This document shows positions 46,870-57,755 of a stretch of 64,000 nucleotides of DNA, piece after piece (the stretch's first letter is position 1; every line of letters begins with the position of its first letter). Source of the DNA: Panax quinquefolius. Taxonomy: Eukaryota; Streptophyta; Magnoliopsida; Apiales; Araliaceae. The translations under genes and the position numbers were made by a program. The notes under the pieces were generated by a model. It saw only the letters and a list, made by a program, of their open reading frames with translations. It was not told the DNA's origin and made no database searches. The DNA lies in assembly GCA_020205615.1 (NCBI GenBank), contig CM035160.1:148161991-148225990 (forward strand), in the 5' to 3' direction.

Positions 46870-47165
46870 GTTTGTATTTGATTATGAAATTTTTTTCTTT
46901 GATTAAATTTATCTTGCATATTTTTATTCATTGTTCAATGATTATAATTATTAGAAGGGTAAATTTATAAAAGTGATATTTTTCTTTTCTTTTCATTGGA
47001 ACTCAAAAACGTAAGAAAAGAAATTTTTTAAATTTTCTATTAAAAACTCAGAAACAACACAAAGGAAAAACTTTAAGTTTTATATTCTTTTCTTTTATGT
47101 TATAATTTAATTTTTCTATTCTTTTTTTTTTCCGTCCAAAACTCAAAAATAAAGTGTTAATACTA

Positions 47166-47464
47166 ATTCGGTAACAAGGTAAAGTTATTTGGTAAAATTT
47201 TGTTTGTATCTTATCGTCTCTTAATCGATAAGAGGATGATATAAGTATAAATCATTAAGAGTTGTCTCTTAATGGAAAATTTAAATTTATAGAACCACTA
47301 TAAATTTTGTACTCCTCCATCTAAATTTTTAAATCATTATTGATTTTTGAAAAGTCAATTTGAAATATTTTTAAATTTAAAATTGATGTTCTAAAATTTA
47401 AAAGTCATTCAGACGTTTATTACTTTTTAGTTACTAAACAATTTTTTAATTTCTGATGTTATTT
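47166..47464. other. AT-rich non-coding stretch
   Basis: Nothing recognised apart from a short hairpin, CTTATCGTCTCTTAATCGATAAG, at about 47212-47234. Confidence 0.5.
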
Positions 47465-49260
47465 CACTTAGATGATCTAATTTATTAATATACACTAACC
47501 ATTTAGATATTAATTACTCAGTTTTATCAAAATCGCCTAAAAGTTTTAAATTTTGGGTCTCAAATCGATGTATCATGATTGTATTGGTTACTTAACATGC
47601 ATCGAGATGTATCCTACGTAATCCAAGTAAATATTGAGTACTCCCTCCGTCCTATTATATCTTTCGTTTAAGGATTCTTTGCAATAATTAAGAAATATTT
47701 AACATGACTCTTTTTCCCTTAATAAATGAATTAAGCAGATAGAAACAAAGGAGAAGATGGAACGTCAGTGGCTCATCCAAAATTAGCACTTCTACTTCTA
47801 CACTTGTTCTTCTTCTTCTTCTACACTTCTTCTTCTTCTAGGCCTTAATCGATTCTACCGATTAAGCATACATATATGCCTTAATCTATTCTACCGATTA
47901 AGCATACATATTTACTGAGGGATCCTCTTTTAGGAGAAAGAATGATGGAACACTAGGCCTTAAGCGATTCTACCGATCTGCTCTGCGCTTCTTCTTCTAC
48001 ACTTCTTCTTCTTCTTCTACATACATATATGCTATGCGCTTCTTCTTCTTCTAATACATATTTGGCTGCTTTTTGAGCCATAAAAATTGAAACAAAAAAT
48101 AATAAAAAAATCAAAAAAAAAAAGAAGGAGAAGAGTAAAGTGAATAAAGGATGGAAAGCTTCTGCTTCCTCTCTCTCTCAAAAATAATCCTCTCCTCTTT
48201 CTCTCTCATCCGGTGGATGGTTCAAGGGTAGTATTGGAATAAAAGTGGACAATTTAGCTTTGGACTTGTAAAACGTCTATTATTTTGGGAAAAATAAAAA
48301 CCCCTTAAACGTCAGATATAATAGGATGGAGGGAGTATTTAATAAAAACATGAAGATGTTTATTATAGTATTAAAATAAGTTCACCCATCTCATGCGAAG
48401 TACGAGCGACATGGATATAATTATTAAGATATAATTATATTAATTTATTAAGATATATTAACCATTCAGATTTTAATTAATCACTTTTATCAAACACCAC
48501 CTAAGAGTTTTAAATTTTAGATATCAAATTGATGTATCATGATTATATTAGTTATTTAACATCGAGATGTATCGTATGTATCTCGATCTTAATATCATAT
48601 GATCTAATTTATTAAAATATATTAATCATTCGATTTTAATTACTCGCTTTTATCAAACACTACCTAAAAGTTTAAATTTTAGATCTCAAATCAATGTATC
48701 GTGATTATATTGATTACTTAACATTCCTATGTAATCAAAGTAAATATTAAGTATTTAATAAAACATGGAGATGTTTATTATAGTATTAAAACATGTTCAC
48801 CAACCTCGTGCGAAGTACGAGCGAAATGGATATAATTTTTAATATATAATTATACTAATTTATTAAGATATACTAACCCTTCATATCTTAATTACTCAGT
48901 TTTATCAAATATCATCTAAAAATTTTAAATTTTAGATCTCAAATTGATGTATCGTGATTATATTAGTTACTTAACATCGAGACGCGTCTTATGTATTGGA
49001 TCTTAACATCAAATGATTTAATTTATTAAGATATACTATCCATTCAAATCTTTATTACTCAGTTTTATCAAACACCACCTAAAAGTTTTTAATTTTAGAT
49101 CTCAAATCGATGTATCATAATTATATTGATTACTTAACATCGAGATGTATTTTACGTAATCAAAGTAAATATTGAGTATTTAATAAAACATGGAGATGTT
49201 TATTATAGTATTAAAACAAGTTCACCAACTTCGTGCAAAGTACGAGCGACATGAATATAT
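47465..49260. repeat. Higher-order tandem repeat (about 420-bp unit X-X-Y)
   Basis: A module X of about 155-165 bp (starts AATTTATTAAGATATACTAA, contains TTTTAGATCTCAAAT and GATGTATCGTGATTATATT) occurs five times, at about 47475, 48440, 48605, 48855 and 49020. A module Y of about 95 bp (TATTTAATAAAACATGGAGA ... GCGAAGTACGAGCGACATGG) occurs three times, at 48336, 48752 and 49172. The order is X-Y-X-X-Y-X-X-Y. The first X/Y border is split by a MITE. Non-coding. Confidence 0.82.
47641..48335. mobile_element. Tc1/mariner (Stowaway-like) MITE
   Basis: Ends CTCCCTCCGTCCTATTATAT and, reversed, CTCCCTCCATCCTATTATAT; flanked by TA on both sides (47639-47640, 48336-48337). The CTCCCTCCGTCC terminus is the widespread plant mariner type. 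The empty site ATATTGAGTATTTAATAAAA is preserved in the sister repeat at 49165-49185, confirming both borders. The interior (695 bp) has (TTC)n runs and a repeated CCTTAATCGATTCTACCGAT block, no transposase. Confidence 0.9.
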
Positions 49261-49664
49261 TTATTATAAATGTTAATTGTTAAAGCGCACAATCGATTAA
49301 ATGTAGGATAAATATTTAATTAGGATTTTGAGAAGATAGTTGTAACTATCAAATTAGTAGATTGTAATTTAAATAAATATTTGCATTATATATTGTTGGT
49401 TATTTTGGATCAATTATTTAGCTAAATATTTGAATGGAGTGTAGATTTATTTAGTTATGATTATGAAAAAATAATTATTTTAATTTTATTTAAGTTTATA
49501 ATAGAATTATATATTAGTATTTATATCGACAAAATTGCTTGAAATTCTAATATGAATATAACTAACAAACTTAAATTTTAATAAAAAATTTGATATATTA
49601 ATATCTTCATAAAATTGTAATAATAAAACTATTCTACATAAAGTTTGTTAGATATATGATCATA
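49261..49664. other. AT-rich non-coding stretch
   Basis: No gene or recognisable element; AT content is very high. Confidence 0.5.
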
Positions 49665-49669
49665 ATTGT

Positions 49670-52266
49670 TGTAAGATCCCAACTTATTATTAATGAAATT
49701 TAATTTTCTATTTATTATTTTGAAATAGTAAGGGTTGATTTGATTAATGTGATAGTTAGGGTAAAATATGAAATATTTCAAAATAAGCAAGTGGTTATAA
49801 AATATTCATTGTTGTTTTAATGTTCGTTTGGTATGGAATATTCTCATTGTTTAATATTCGTATTTACTAGCGATCCTTTTAATGACCCCATAACTGAAAG
49901 CGATTGTATGAAAAAACGACAAATATAAGTTGTTTAAAAATAACAAATAGTAGTTATTACTGAATAATCTTGTTAAAATACCTGGGTGGTTAAAACACAA
50001 GAAGATTACCAGTATTGTACTCCATTATTGATTCTTACGTAAGAAGACACTACTTTCAATAATGGTTACATAATTATCGCTCAAAGATTTTATTGATTTA
50101 ATAATTCTTTGCGTTGATATTTTATATTCATCGTTGTTTCAATAATTGTCATTACACAAGATTTTTTATTATCGAAGCAATAATTCATATTATCCTAATA
50201 ATATTATTAGATAACATTATTGGCAATGTCTAGAAAGTTACGCTTGCAGGAGAGGTTTGGTCACCTATTCAAGTGCATGAAGGAGAAAAATTTTATTAAA
50301 GCCCTCTTTCTTGGGAGCTACCTGGTTGTCGAAGATCTTGATGATTACGTATATTATTTGTGAATAATTAATTATTAATTTATATGATGAGGAAAATATT
50401 GATTTAGATGGAGAAAATTTTTAAAATGACAATTGTTGAAAATTAATATTTTATCTTTTTCCGATAAAATAATTCATTTAAATATATTATTTTAATAATA
50501 TAATAATGGTGATATTTTTTACAACGAATGTGGGATATATGAGTATACTGAGGAGGAAGAGTATTTTTGTTGCAATAAATGTTTAAAACATGTTAAACAT
50601 GCTCAATTGAATTCCATTTATCGATCGAAATTTGATTATAATCAGTAAAATCACCCGCTTGTGGATTTCTTACTCAATTTTTGTTTGGAATTTGGAAAAC
50701 TTTCTTCCGCAGTTGTAGAGAATTGAATTTCCTATAAAAAGTCATGAGTTTCAATTTTCCTGACAAAAGGGCTATTTATTGTGAATTATTGAAGTTCCGG
50801 AGTTCCGAAATAATTGATTTTTGGAAGTTTTAATTGTTTAAAATAACAAAAACATTTTTGTGGTTGGTTTGTGGGTACATGTGTTGCAAAATATGCTGAA
50901 ATCAGAATTTCCAAGTTTATGTATGATTTATATAAATTTATTAATATTTTATTAAATTTTACGCTTTTGGTGTTACTAAGCAATTTCCTATAAATAGGTG
51001 CTTAGGTTAGAATTGAAAATCACACTTTAAACTCAAGTTTTCTCTCTATATTATCGAGCGTATTCTTGTGAGTATTTTGAGTATACTTTGAGTATTGCTA
51101 TACTGGTCAAAGTTCAAGTCATACTTTTATATCCTGTGTTTCAAATGAAATCTTGATCTTTCGAGGTTAAGGGATATTATTTTTCTCGTAATGATATTAT
51201 TTCTTCAATATCATTATGTTGAAATATTGATCCAAGTTTTTTTTATCAAATTTGGAACTTTTGGTGTCTGAGTTACTATTCACGTATACGACACTTTATT
51301 CACGATATCTGATCTATTCACGAATCACTTGCCTTATTCATCAAAAATTGAAAATTTTTCTTTTCGTCTAAAATATCTATTCTCGGATACTAGCTTTGAT
51401 TGTATCCATGTTTTGATCATTCTTGAATTTTACACCACTATGATTATTTTTAGGTATTTTTGGCGTGGATAAAACAAAGTACGAATCTTTAATCCTTAAT
51501 CCTTGTCATTTTGTTTCACTAGATTCGCTTTCTTTAAAATATTTTTCATCATCCTCGGTCTTAAATGATGATATTATTGAATATCTTTGGCCCGTAGTGC
51601 AAAGATGAATGATTTTGATGAATATCTTTGGCCAGTAGTGCAAAAATGAAACAGTGTTTAGATGAACATGAATTAATCAATGATGAATATCTTTGGCTCA
51701 GAGTGCAAAGATGAATATTTGATTCCGGATATATATTGATTGATATTACGGGGATAAAAGATAGGCGATGAACTTTTAAATTCATACATAGAAGATAGTA
51801 GTTTACATTCTCTACTTAACTCTTCTAATGAATTATTATTTCCATTGCGAATATTGATTTAAAACTTGTTGTCTATTGTATTCTATTAGATTTTTCCTTG
51901 TTGAAGACTAATGATAATTTGTTGTACATTATCTTAGTCATAATATTCTTTACTGGGCTAGTTGAGCTCACCCTTTTCCTTGTTGTTCCATTTTTCTTCT
52001 CGGGAGGCGAGAATGTAGCGAAGTACTAGTTCGGGTATGGAATGAAGGTTCTAGAGAGAGTTGTTTAGTAGTCCTCACCATTTTGTAAAATAATGTATCA
52101 ATAATTATGATGGGGATTTATTTGCGTGTGGATATTATCAGATGGCAATATCTCGTATTTAAACTCACATGGTTTATATGTTGTAATAATAAAGTTGTAG
52201 TTGTTTACGCACTCACGTATTGACAACCCAGAATGGGTGATGTATACCTATTTTGGGGGCGTCACA
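49670..52266 (+). mobile_element. Solo LTR G (same family as element D)
   Basis: A complete LTR of 2.6 kb from TGTAAGATCCC to GGGGGCGTCACA with a perfect duplication ATTGT (49665-49669 and 52267-52271) and no interior. Its start (AACTTATTATTAATGAAATT) matches the D LTR rather than C. TATA box at 50988-50998; minisatellite units at 51580-51720. It arose by unequal recombination between the two LTRs of a former full element. Confidence 0.92.
50988..50998 (+). promoter_or_regulatory. TATA box of solo LTR G
   Basis: CTATAAATAGG with the GAAAATCACAC leader downstream. Confidence 0.65.
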
Positions 52267-52271
52267 ATTGT

Positions 52272-52669
52272 TATAAAAAAGATTGCAATAAAATTGGTAT
52301 AACAAATAATAATCCTTTTTTAAGAAGTTCCTTATCTTATTAGAGATATAAAAGTAAAAAAAATACCTTTTTTCCCTAATTTAAATTTAAACTCACACAC
52401 ACAAACTTTGCCACTGCTAAGGTTTGAGTTGCTCAGATTTAGTTTATAAAATTAATTTATCGAGTTTGAAATAAGGTTTGATTGAGGCTCGTTTAGCTAT
52501 TGAGTCGAGCCCGAACAATTTGAACTATTTGAGCGAATATGATCCGAGAAACAATATAAAATAGTAATTTGAAAAAGGTCGAGTACGTAATATATCGAAT
52601 TTTAAAAAAATTCATATTTAAATTGTTTATATTTCGAGTCGAGTTAGAATTGAATTTTTAATCGAGTAC
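52272..52669. other. Non-coding; GAGTCGAGCC-rich stretch
   Basis: Words such as GAGGCTCGTTTAGCTATTGAGTCGAGCC (broken here as GAGGCTCGTTTAG and GAGTCGAGCC, 52484-52515) and TTTCGAGTCGAGTTAGAATT near 52630 resemble common dispersed plant repeats of uncertain type. No coding frame. Confidence 0.45.
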
Positions 52670-53143
52670 TGTTGGGACATGAATCCCACATTGGATAAAT
52701 TCAAGAGTGTAGATGTGTTAATAAGTATGGTAGAGCCTCAATCTAATTGGTTAACCTTTTAGATAAGGAGGTGGTCCAACATGCTTATTGGACCAGTCTA
52801 CATAGGTGAGCGCTGCAGTGGTGATGAATTGATGTGGGATGGATCGTACAATTCCGCTACAAATGGTATCAGAGCTCATGGTTCGATAGGCCCAAGTATT
52901 AACTCCAGGGCGCGAGGGGAGTGCGAGGGTGAATTCATAGGCCTCGTGTGGCGTGGTGGAGTAGTATTAGAGTCGAGCATAACTTCAAGAGTGTAGATGA
53001 GTTAATAAGTATGGTAGAGCCTTAACATAATAGGTTAACTTTTTAGGTAAGGAGGTGGTCCAACATACTTATTAGGCCAGTCTACACAGATGCGTTGTAG
53101 TGGTGATGAACTGATGTGGGATGAATCGTACAATTCTGCTACA
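52670..53143 (+). mobile_element. TRIM (terminal-repeat retrotransposon in miniature)
   Basis: The left LTR 52670-52861 starts TGTTGGGACATGAATCCCAC and ends TGCTACA-like. After two bases comes a perfect primer site TGGTATCAGAGC (52864-52875), then an interior of about 110 bp. The right LTR (about 52983-53143) repeats the left one from TTCAAGAGTGTAGATG onward but has lost its first 25-30 bp. Flanking 5-mers AGTAC and AGTAT differ by one base. At 474 bp it codes for nothing and would need proteins from another element. Confidence 0.88.
52864..52875 (+). promoter_or_regulatory. TRIM primer-binding site (initiator tRNA-Met)
   Basis: TGGTATCAGAGC, an exact match to the plant initiator tRNA-Met 3' complement; the only intact one in the window. 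Confidence 0.9.
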
Positions 53144-54084
53144 AGTATAAATTAAACCCAAACCGTTTAATTCATTTTACAACTTTAGTTGAAATGAGAA
53201 CTCATCAAGGACTCTTACATCAATCACTTCAACGTGGTCATATACATAAAGAACTCCAGGTTTGATTCTTGTGGTTTTTTCTTTGTTGTCTGACTTTATT
53301 TTCTCTTTATTTGTGAAGTTTTTATTTTCACTCATAAACTGAAAGATTTATTTAATATTATTACAAGAAATGGTTGAGATTAATTATATGATTCATTGTA
53401 CTTGTTCCACTATCCCTTCATAAAGATTAAATGGGGCTTCATTTTTTTTTTTTACCAAATCATCAAGTCAAATTAAACTAGAATAAGTAACTTGATTTTA
53501 TTTTTAACAAAAGACTGGCATTCCCTTTGGGAGTTTTTAATGGAAAAAAAAATAGAACAATGGCAAAAACAAAAAAAAGGGAGAGAAAGAGAGGTAAACT
53601 GATCAAACCAGATAAGTTTTTAAAAATAAAAACAATACATGGGAGACATAAATGAAAGAGAAACAAAAAGTGAGAGAATTAAGAATAAGAGAAATTTGAA
53701 GCAATTTTTCTATTAAATTTTCTTCCAAAAGTTAGAAAAAAAGAGTTAAAAATAAGCAAAGACTTGTGACAATTCAAAAAAATACTTATAATAATTTATT
53801 GATGTAGTCTCATAATGATAAATGGGAGTAATGTATTACTTTAAATTAAATTTTACTTCTAAAAATCACGAACATCACTAAAATTTTATTTTTCAAGAGA
53901 GCAAATAGAGGAACCGTGTCTTCTCGTTAAAGATTTAATTTAGGGTTAAGTACACTAATCTCCCTCCTTATAAGGGTCAACTAATATAAATTAATGTATT
54001 CCTAATACAGTTGCAAATAGGGTCATACAGAGTTATTGCAGCACTTTTAAGTGCAAACTATGCAAAACAGCTCAACGGACTGAT
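53144..54084. other. AT-rich non-coding stretch
   Basis: No gene or element recognised. Contains purine-rich runs around 53560-53690. Confidence 0.5.
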
Positions 54085-54621
54085 TGTGAAGACCCAAAGA
54101 TGATATTTTGGTCATGGAATCATCCTCCCTGATTCGAAAAAGGGCAAGCCCTATGTCATTGTATATCTATCTGAAAGAGCTTTCCGAAATGGTATGACAT
54201 ATCTCCATCAGATTCCCGGATGGTAAGTTACAAGCGTTTCAACGAACTGCACGTCGATCGGGATTGCAGGTACTTCGATGTGGCGGGACCCACCAGAGCA
54301 CTTCAGCATGTATACTTGCGGAAGCCGCAGGTCTACCTGCGGAAGCCGAGGTCTATATATATCAGCCCTCATCAGCTTGTAGAGGAAGAGAGAAGAAGAG
54401 AGAAGAGAGAGATGAGTCCGGGAGAGAGAAATCGAGAGCGAAATGCAGCTTTTCTTCTGTTCAATTTTTGTAAATCTTCTTTGTAAATATTCATATACAT
54501 ATATACTACAACATATCAAGTTTTAACTGGTGGAAACTGAGTTTAAAAGCGCCAAAAGTCGTTCGATAGCCATTCTCGTGCTTAACTGTACGATCCATTC
54601 AGATCTGTTGCTTTTTCTTGC

Positions 54622-54659
<38 letters not shown>

Positions 54660-54682
54660 TTATATATATATATATTAAAGCG

Positions 54683-54719
<37 letters not shown>

Positions 54720-55299
54720 ATCATTGTGATTAAATATTATTTGTAAATGTTCATTTGATGTAAATCTGCGATATTTAAAGTTTATTGACTAGATTTATCT
54801 AAATCTAGCCATATCTAGCTTTTAACCGGTTTAAAAGTGTTAAAACTAGAACCGTTGAGCTAGAATGACTAAGATTTAGTTAAATCTAGTTTTCTTTCTA
54901 GTTTATGTAAATATTTAGCAACCACGCGACCCTAGATCTGTATCTAGAGGACGCTGGAAGCATTGGCTACGCGCATGCAAGGATTTGACTAATGAATCCT
55001 TTATTTTGCGATGTCTAGTGTAAATATATCTGTTTTATCTCAGTATATTTGTTATGCAAGCTATTTATGTGATATTATGTGAGTCTAGGAGCCACATGAT
55101 TTAAGATCCAACTGACAGATCTAGATTTGGTTCCCATGATGGACCATTTTCAGTTGTACAACTAGCTTACAAATTTTATAATTGTAAATATAGGACCTTA
55201 AAACGGTTATCCGGATTTAAGGTCCCCGTAATAGTGAAAATCTTATGTGTGGTGCTCGGACATACTTTGATGGCTTTCATGCCTATAAAGATTCTGACA

Positions 55300-55300
<1 letters not shown>
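54085..55300 (+). mobile_element. Probable LTR fragment of a different Ty3/gypsy family
   Basis: Starts TGTGAAGACCCAAAGATGAT, then holds the AGCTTTCCGAAATGGTATGA and CCCGGATGGTAAGTTA words that I associate with other plant gypsy LTRs. A duplicated GGAAGCCGCAGGTCTACCTG block (54318-54350), a TATA-like CTATATATATCAGCC at 54352 and an AGAGAGAAGAGAG purine leader follow. I cannot find a matching second LTR or a clear 3' end, so the right border is a guess. Small frames here are not convincing genes. Confidence 0.4.
54625..54716. repeat. (TA)n microsatellites
   Basis: Three TA runs (54625-54659, 54660-54675, 54687-54716) separated by short AAAGCGATAA-like interruptions. Confidence 0.9.

Positions 55301-55336
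<36 letters not shown>
55301..55336. repeat. (TA)n microsatellite
   Basis: About 18 TA units. Confidence 0.9.
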
Positions 55337-55338
<2 letters not shown>

Positions 55339-55599
55339 CATCGAAAATACTTCGTATCTCGAGAATAAAATGAAAATAAGCCGAATACGTAATAAAATGG
55401 AAGTATCAAATGCCTCAATTACTATGTGAGAACAAGGGTTTGAAAACATGTTTTCAAAACATCATTTCTGTATATTTTGCTTAAAATTTAACTTTTCAAA
55501 CAAGTCAAACCCTTTGTATATAGGTGCAAAAGAGGCATATCATTACTTATAAATAAAACACTTAGGCCCAATTAACTGCAATACACACACACATAAACA

Positions 55600-55850
55600 T
55601 AAATTAGGGAACAAAAAATGCGGTCACCGTGTTTCACGAAAGTCTGGGGGGTGCCTAACACCCCCCCCCCCCCCCGCTTAATCAAGCCCCCGAACTCTAT
55701 GAATCTTGGTTTCCAAGACCAATTAAACAGATCCAATATTGGGCCATATTGCAAAACCTTTCAAAACTCGGTTGAGTTGGTACAACCATTTAACTCATAC
55801 CAATTGACGGCTCTGTCTAATTCGAACCAATAAAATCAATCTTTTCAAAT
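55600..55850 (-). mobile_element. Possible Ogre/Tat-type retroelement remnant
   Basis: On the minus strand the words TTCGGGGGCTTGATTA, a poly-G run and GTGTTAGGCACCC (55659-55646) followed by ACGGTGACCGCA resemble the 5' untranslated region upstream of gag in Ogre elements. No coding part is present. A run of 15 C lies at 55661-55675. Tentative. Confidence 0.35.
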
Positions 55851-56519
55851 CGTCGACATTATATGTCGGTCTTTTCCTGAAAATCTCACTCTTCAGATCA
55901 AACAAATTACAAACATAGAAAACATAAGGGTAAGAAACAACTTAGGAAAAGGGAGAAAATCTTTCTGGCGTCGAAACACACAATATTAAATACCACTTTG
56001 ATAACACACACAACTTTACTTATAATATTTTGTCTAAACAAAAGTTAAATAGAACCAAACCCAAATCGTAAATTCGATTTTATATAATGTAGGGTGTGAC
56101 TAATTAATGTTGAACATAAATTGATAAATAATTTAATTATTTAATGAGTCATATGCTTATTATCATATATCACGATCTGTTAGTATTTATTTAATATCGA
56201 TAAAATTTGTTATCATATATAACACTCTACTTATATATAGAAAAATAAATAATATTTAAGTTTAACATTTTTAAGTTTAAGATAATATTATTAGAAAAAT
56301 AGAAAATACATATGTATATGAGCTAATATGTATCTATATAAACATAGTGGTAGATAACAGTGAATAAAGTTTGTTGGTGGACTTGTTCTTGTAAATTATT
56401 ATTGTTATTATAATGATGATGATGGTAAATTCAATCATATTCCCATTAAAATTTATAAATCACTATGGACAACTTGACTTTTTTATCTTGTTAGCGTATA
56501 GTGCGGTTTTGATTTTATG
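55851..56519. other. AT-rich non-coding stretch
   Basis: No gene, repeat or element recognised beyond short AT-rich words and a (TGA)n-like run at about 56414-56425. Confidence 0.5.
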
Positions 56520-56556
56520 TGTAAGAACCCAACTTTTATAAATAAAGATTAATTTG
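56520..56556 (+). mobile_element. 37-bp scrap of an LTR start
   Basis: TGTAAGAACCCAACTTTTAT and the next 17 bases match the first bases of the LTR at 59210, then switch abruptly to minus-strand gag sequence. It marks a rearrangement junction. Confidence 0.6.
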
Positions 56557-57600
56557 GACGGATGTGTCCCTCCTGTCCGCATTTGAAACATACGACCGGT
56601 GGTCGTTCTTCTTCCTTTGAAATGGGTGATGTTGCTGCTGTCTTTCCATCATTATTGAACCTTCTCTTGTTGAAATTTCCACTTCTATTATCTTGGCCAT
56701 GATTACCACCACCATTCTTGGCATAATAATTTCCCCCACGATGGTTATCATTGTTCCGATGGCCGTTGCCACCGGTACAATTATTATCGTGTTGTTGGTT
56801 GTTGCCTTTTGGTTGTGTTGACTCATTATCGCTTCTTCTAATAACTCGAGCCCTATTCACAACATCCTAATATAAACAAAGTTTGTGAGAAAATGAGGTA
56901 TTGACGTATATTGGATTTCAAACCTCTTAGAAACATTCGCGTCATTCGCTCCTCATTATCGACCAAATGGGATGCAAACCGAGACAACTTAGCAAACTTA
57001 GCCTCGTACTGCGATACGGTCATATTGTTTTGCTCCAGCTTGATGAACTTCACCTCCTTCATGTGACAAAAACTTTCGGGAAAGTACTTGTCGTTGAACA
57101 ACTCTTGGAACTTTTCCCAAGACATCTTGAGTGCGTCAGGCTGGGTACGTTTTACAGATTCCCACCAATGATCTGCTTATTCACGCAACATAAAGGTGGC
57201 GAATTGAACTTTTTGCTTATCTAAGCATTCCAAGACATCAAATATCTTGGTGATTTGCTTAATCCACGTCTCTGCCTTAAGTGGGTCTGGCCTTCCCAAA
57301 AACTCCGGTGGTCCCAGCTCCTTGAACTACTTAGCGGTGACCAACTGTGGGTTGCCATTGTTTCCACCTACATTATGAACACGAGTCTCTCTCATTTGGT
57401 GTTGCATGAATTCTAAAAAGCTCCTAAACGTACCATCGTTCATCATTTGATCAGTGTTGTTGTTTACAGGAGGATTATCGCATTCCTGTTGCACATTATC
57501 CTGATTATTGATCTGTGGAGACTCAACGGTCTACTATGCTCCATTGCTATTCTCAATATTTTCGGATGCTATTTTCAAATAGTGCAACAAAACAAGGGTT
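56557..57600 (-). pseudogene. gag: Element F gag, truncated
   Basis: The frames 57125-56853 and 56860-56549 overlap at the junction. The first carries Ser-Trp-Glu-Lys-Phe, Phe-Asn-Asp-Lys-Tyr-Phe, Glu-Ala-Lys-Phe-Ala and Arg-Met-Phe-Leu-Arg-Gly-Leu-Lys of the capsid. The second has an Asn/Gly-rich linker and one CCHC knuckle (Cys-Phe-Lys-Cys-Gly ... His, 56590-56560), where it stops. The N-terminal capsid part (57600-57126) contains the Gly-Pro-Pro-Glu-Phe region near 57315. At least two frameshifts. No protease or pol follows. Confidence 0.78.
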
Positions 57601-57755
57601 AAATAACATATCACATATTATCCCTATACTCTGACCGACCAATTAAATACCAAATAAACTTAGGTAGGTCATACTAGCGAAGAATTCCTCGTCTCTCCCT
57701 CCTAGTTCTTGTCTCACATCTCACCAGGATCATACCCTAAGCTTTGATACCAATC

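Larger units (their letters stand above)
45482..47165. mobile_element. Element I: inverted-repeat element carrying a PPR gene fragment
   Basis: The stretches around the PPR fragment are inverted copies of each other. Left, 45496-45560 holds ACATTATGTTTCTGAGTTTT, GGACGGAAAATTTAAG and a later TTTTTATAATTTTCATATTA. Right (reversed from 47165) holds ACACTTTATTTTTGAGTTTT, GGACGG plus an A-run, and TTTTATAAATTTACCCTTCT. The arms are imperfect over about 250-300 bp and the exact ends and target duplication are not resolved. The gene fragment lacks both its start and its end. This layout is that of a Pack-type transposon with a captured host gene piece. Confidence 0.5.

Noticed and set aside
52864..52875. 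A tRNA-Met gene at TGGTATCAGAGC
   Set aside because: Only the 3' complement of the tRNA end is present, between two LTRs; it is a primer site.
53478..53666. Hydrophobic 62-codon frame on the minus strand
   Set aside because: It arises from A-rich low-complexity DNA; no supporting signal.
54208..54519. Overlapping frames on both strands (103, 88 and 69 codons)
   Set aside because: They lie in a probable LTR leader with duplicated words; no domain and no codon signal distinguishing one frame.
54625..54733. 67-codon frame of Tyr-Ile repeats
   Set aside because: Translation of a TA microsatellite.
55618..55833. 71-codon frame with a proline run
   Set aside because: The proline run is a run of 15 C in a retroelement-like remnant.
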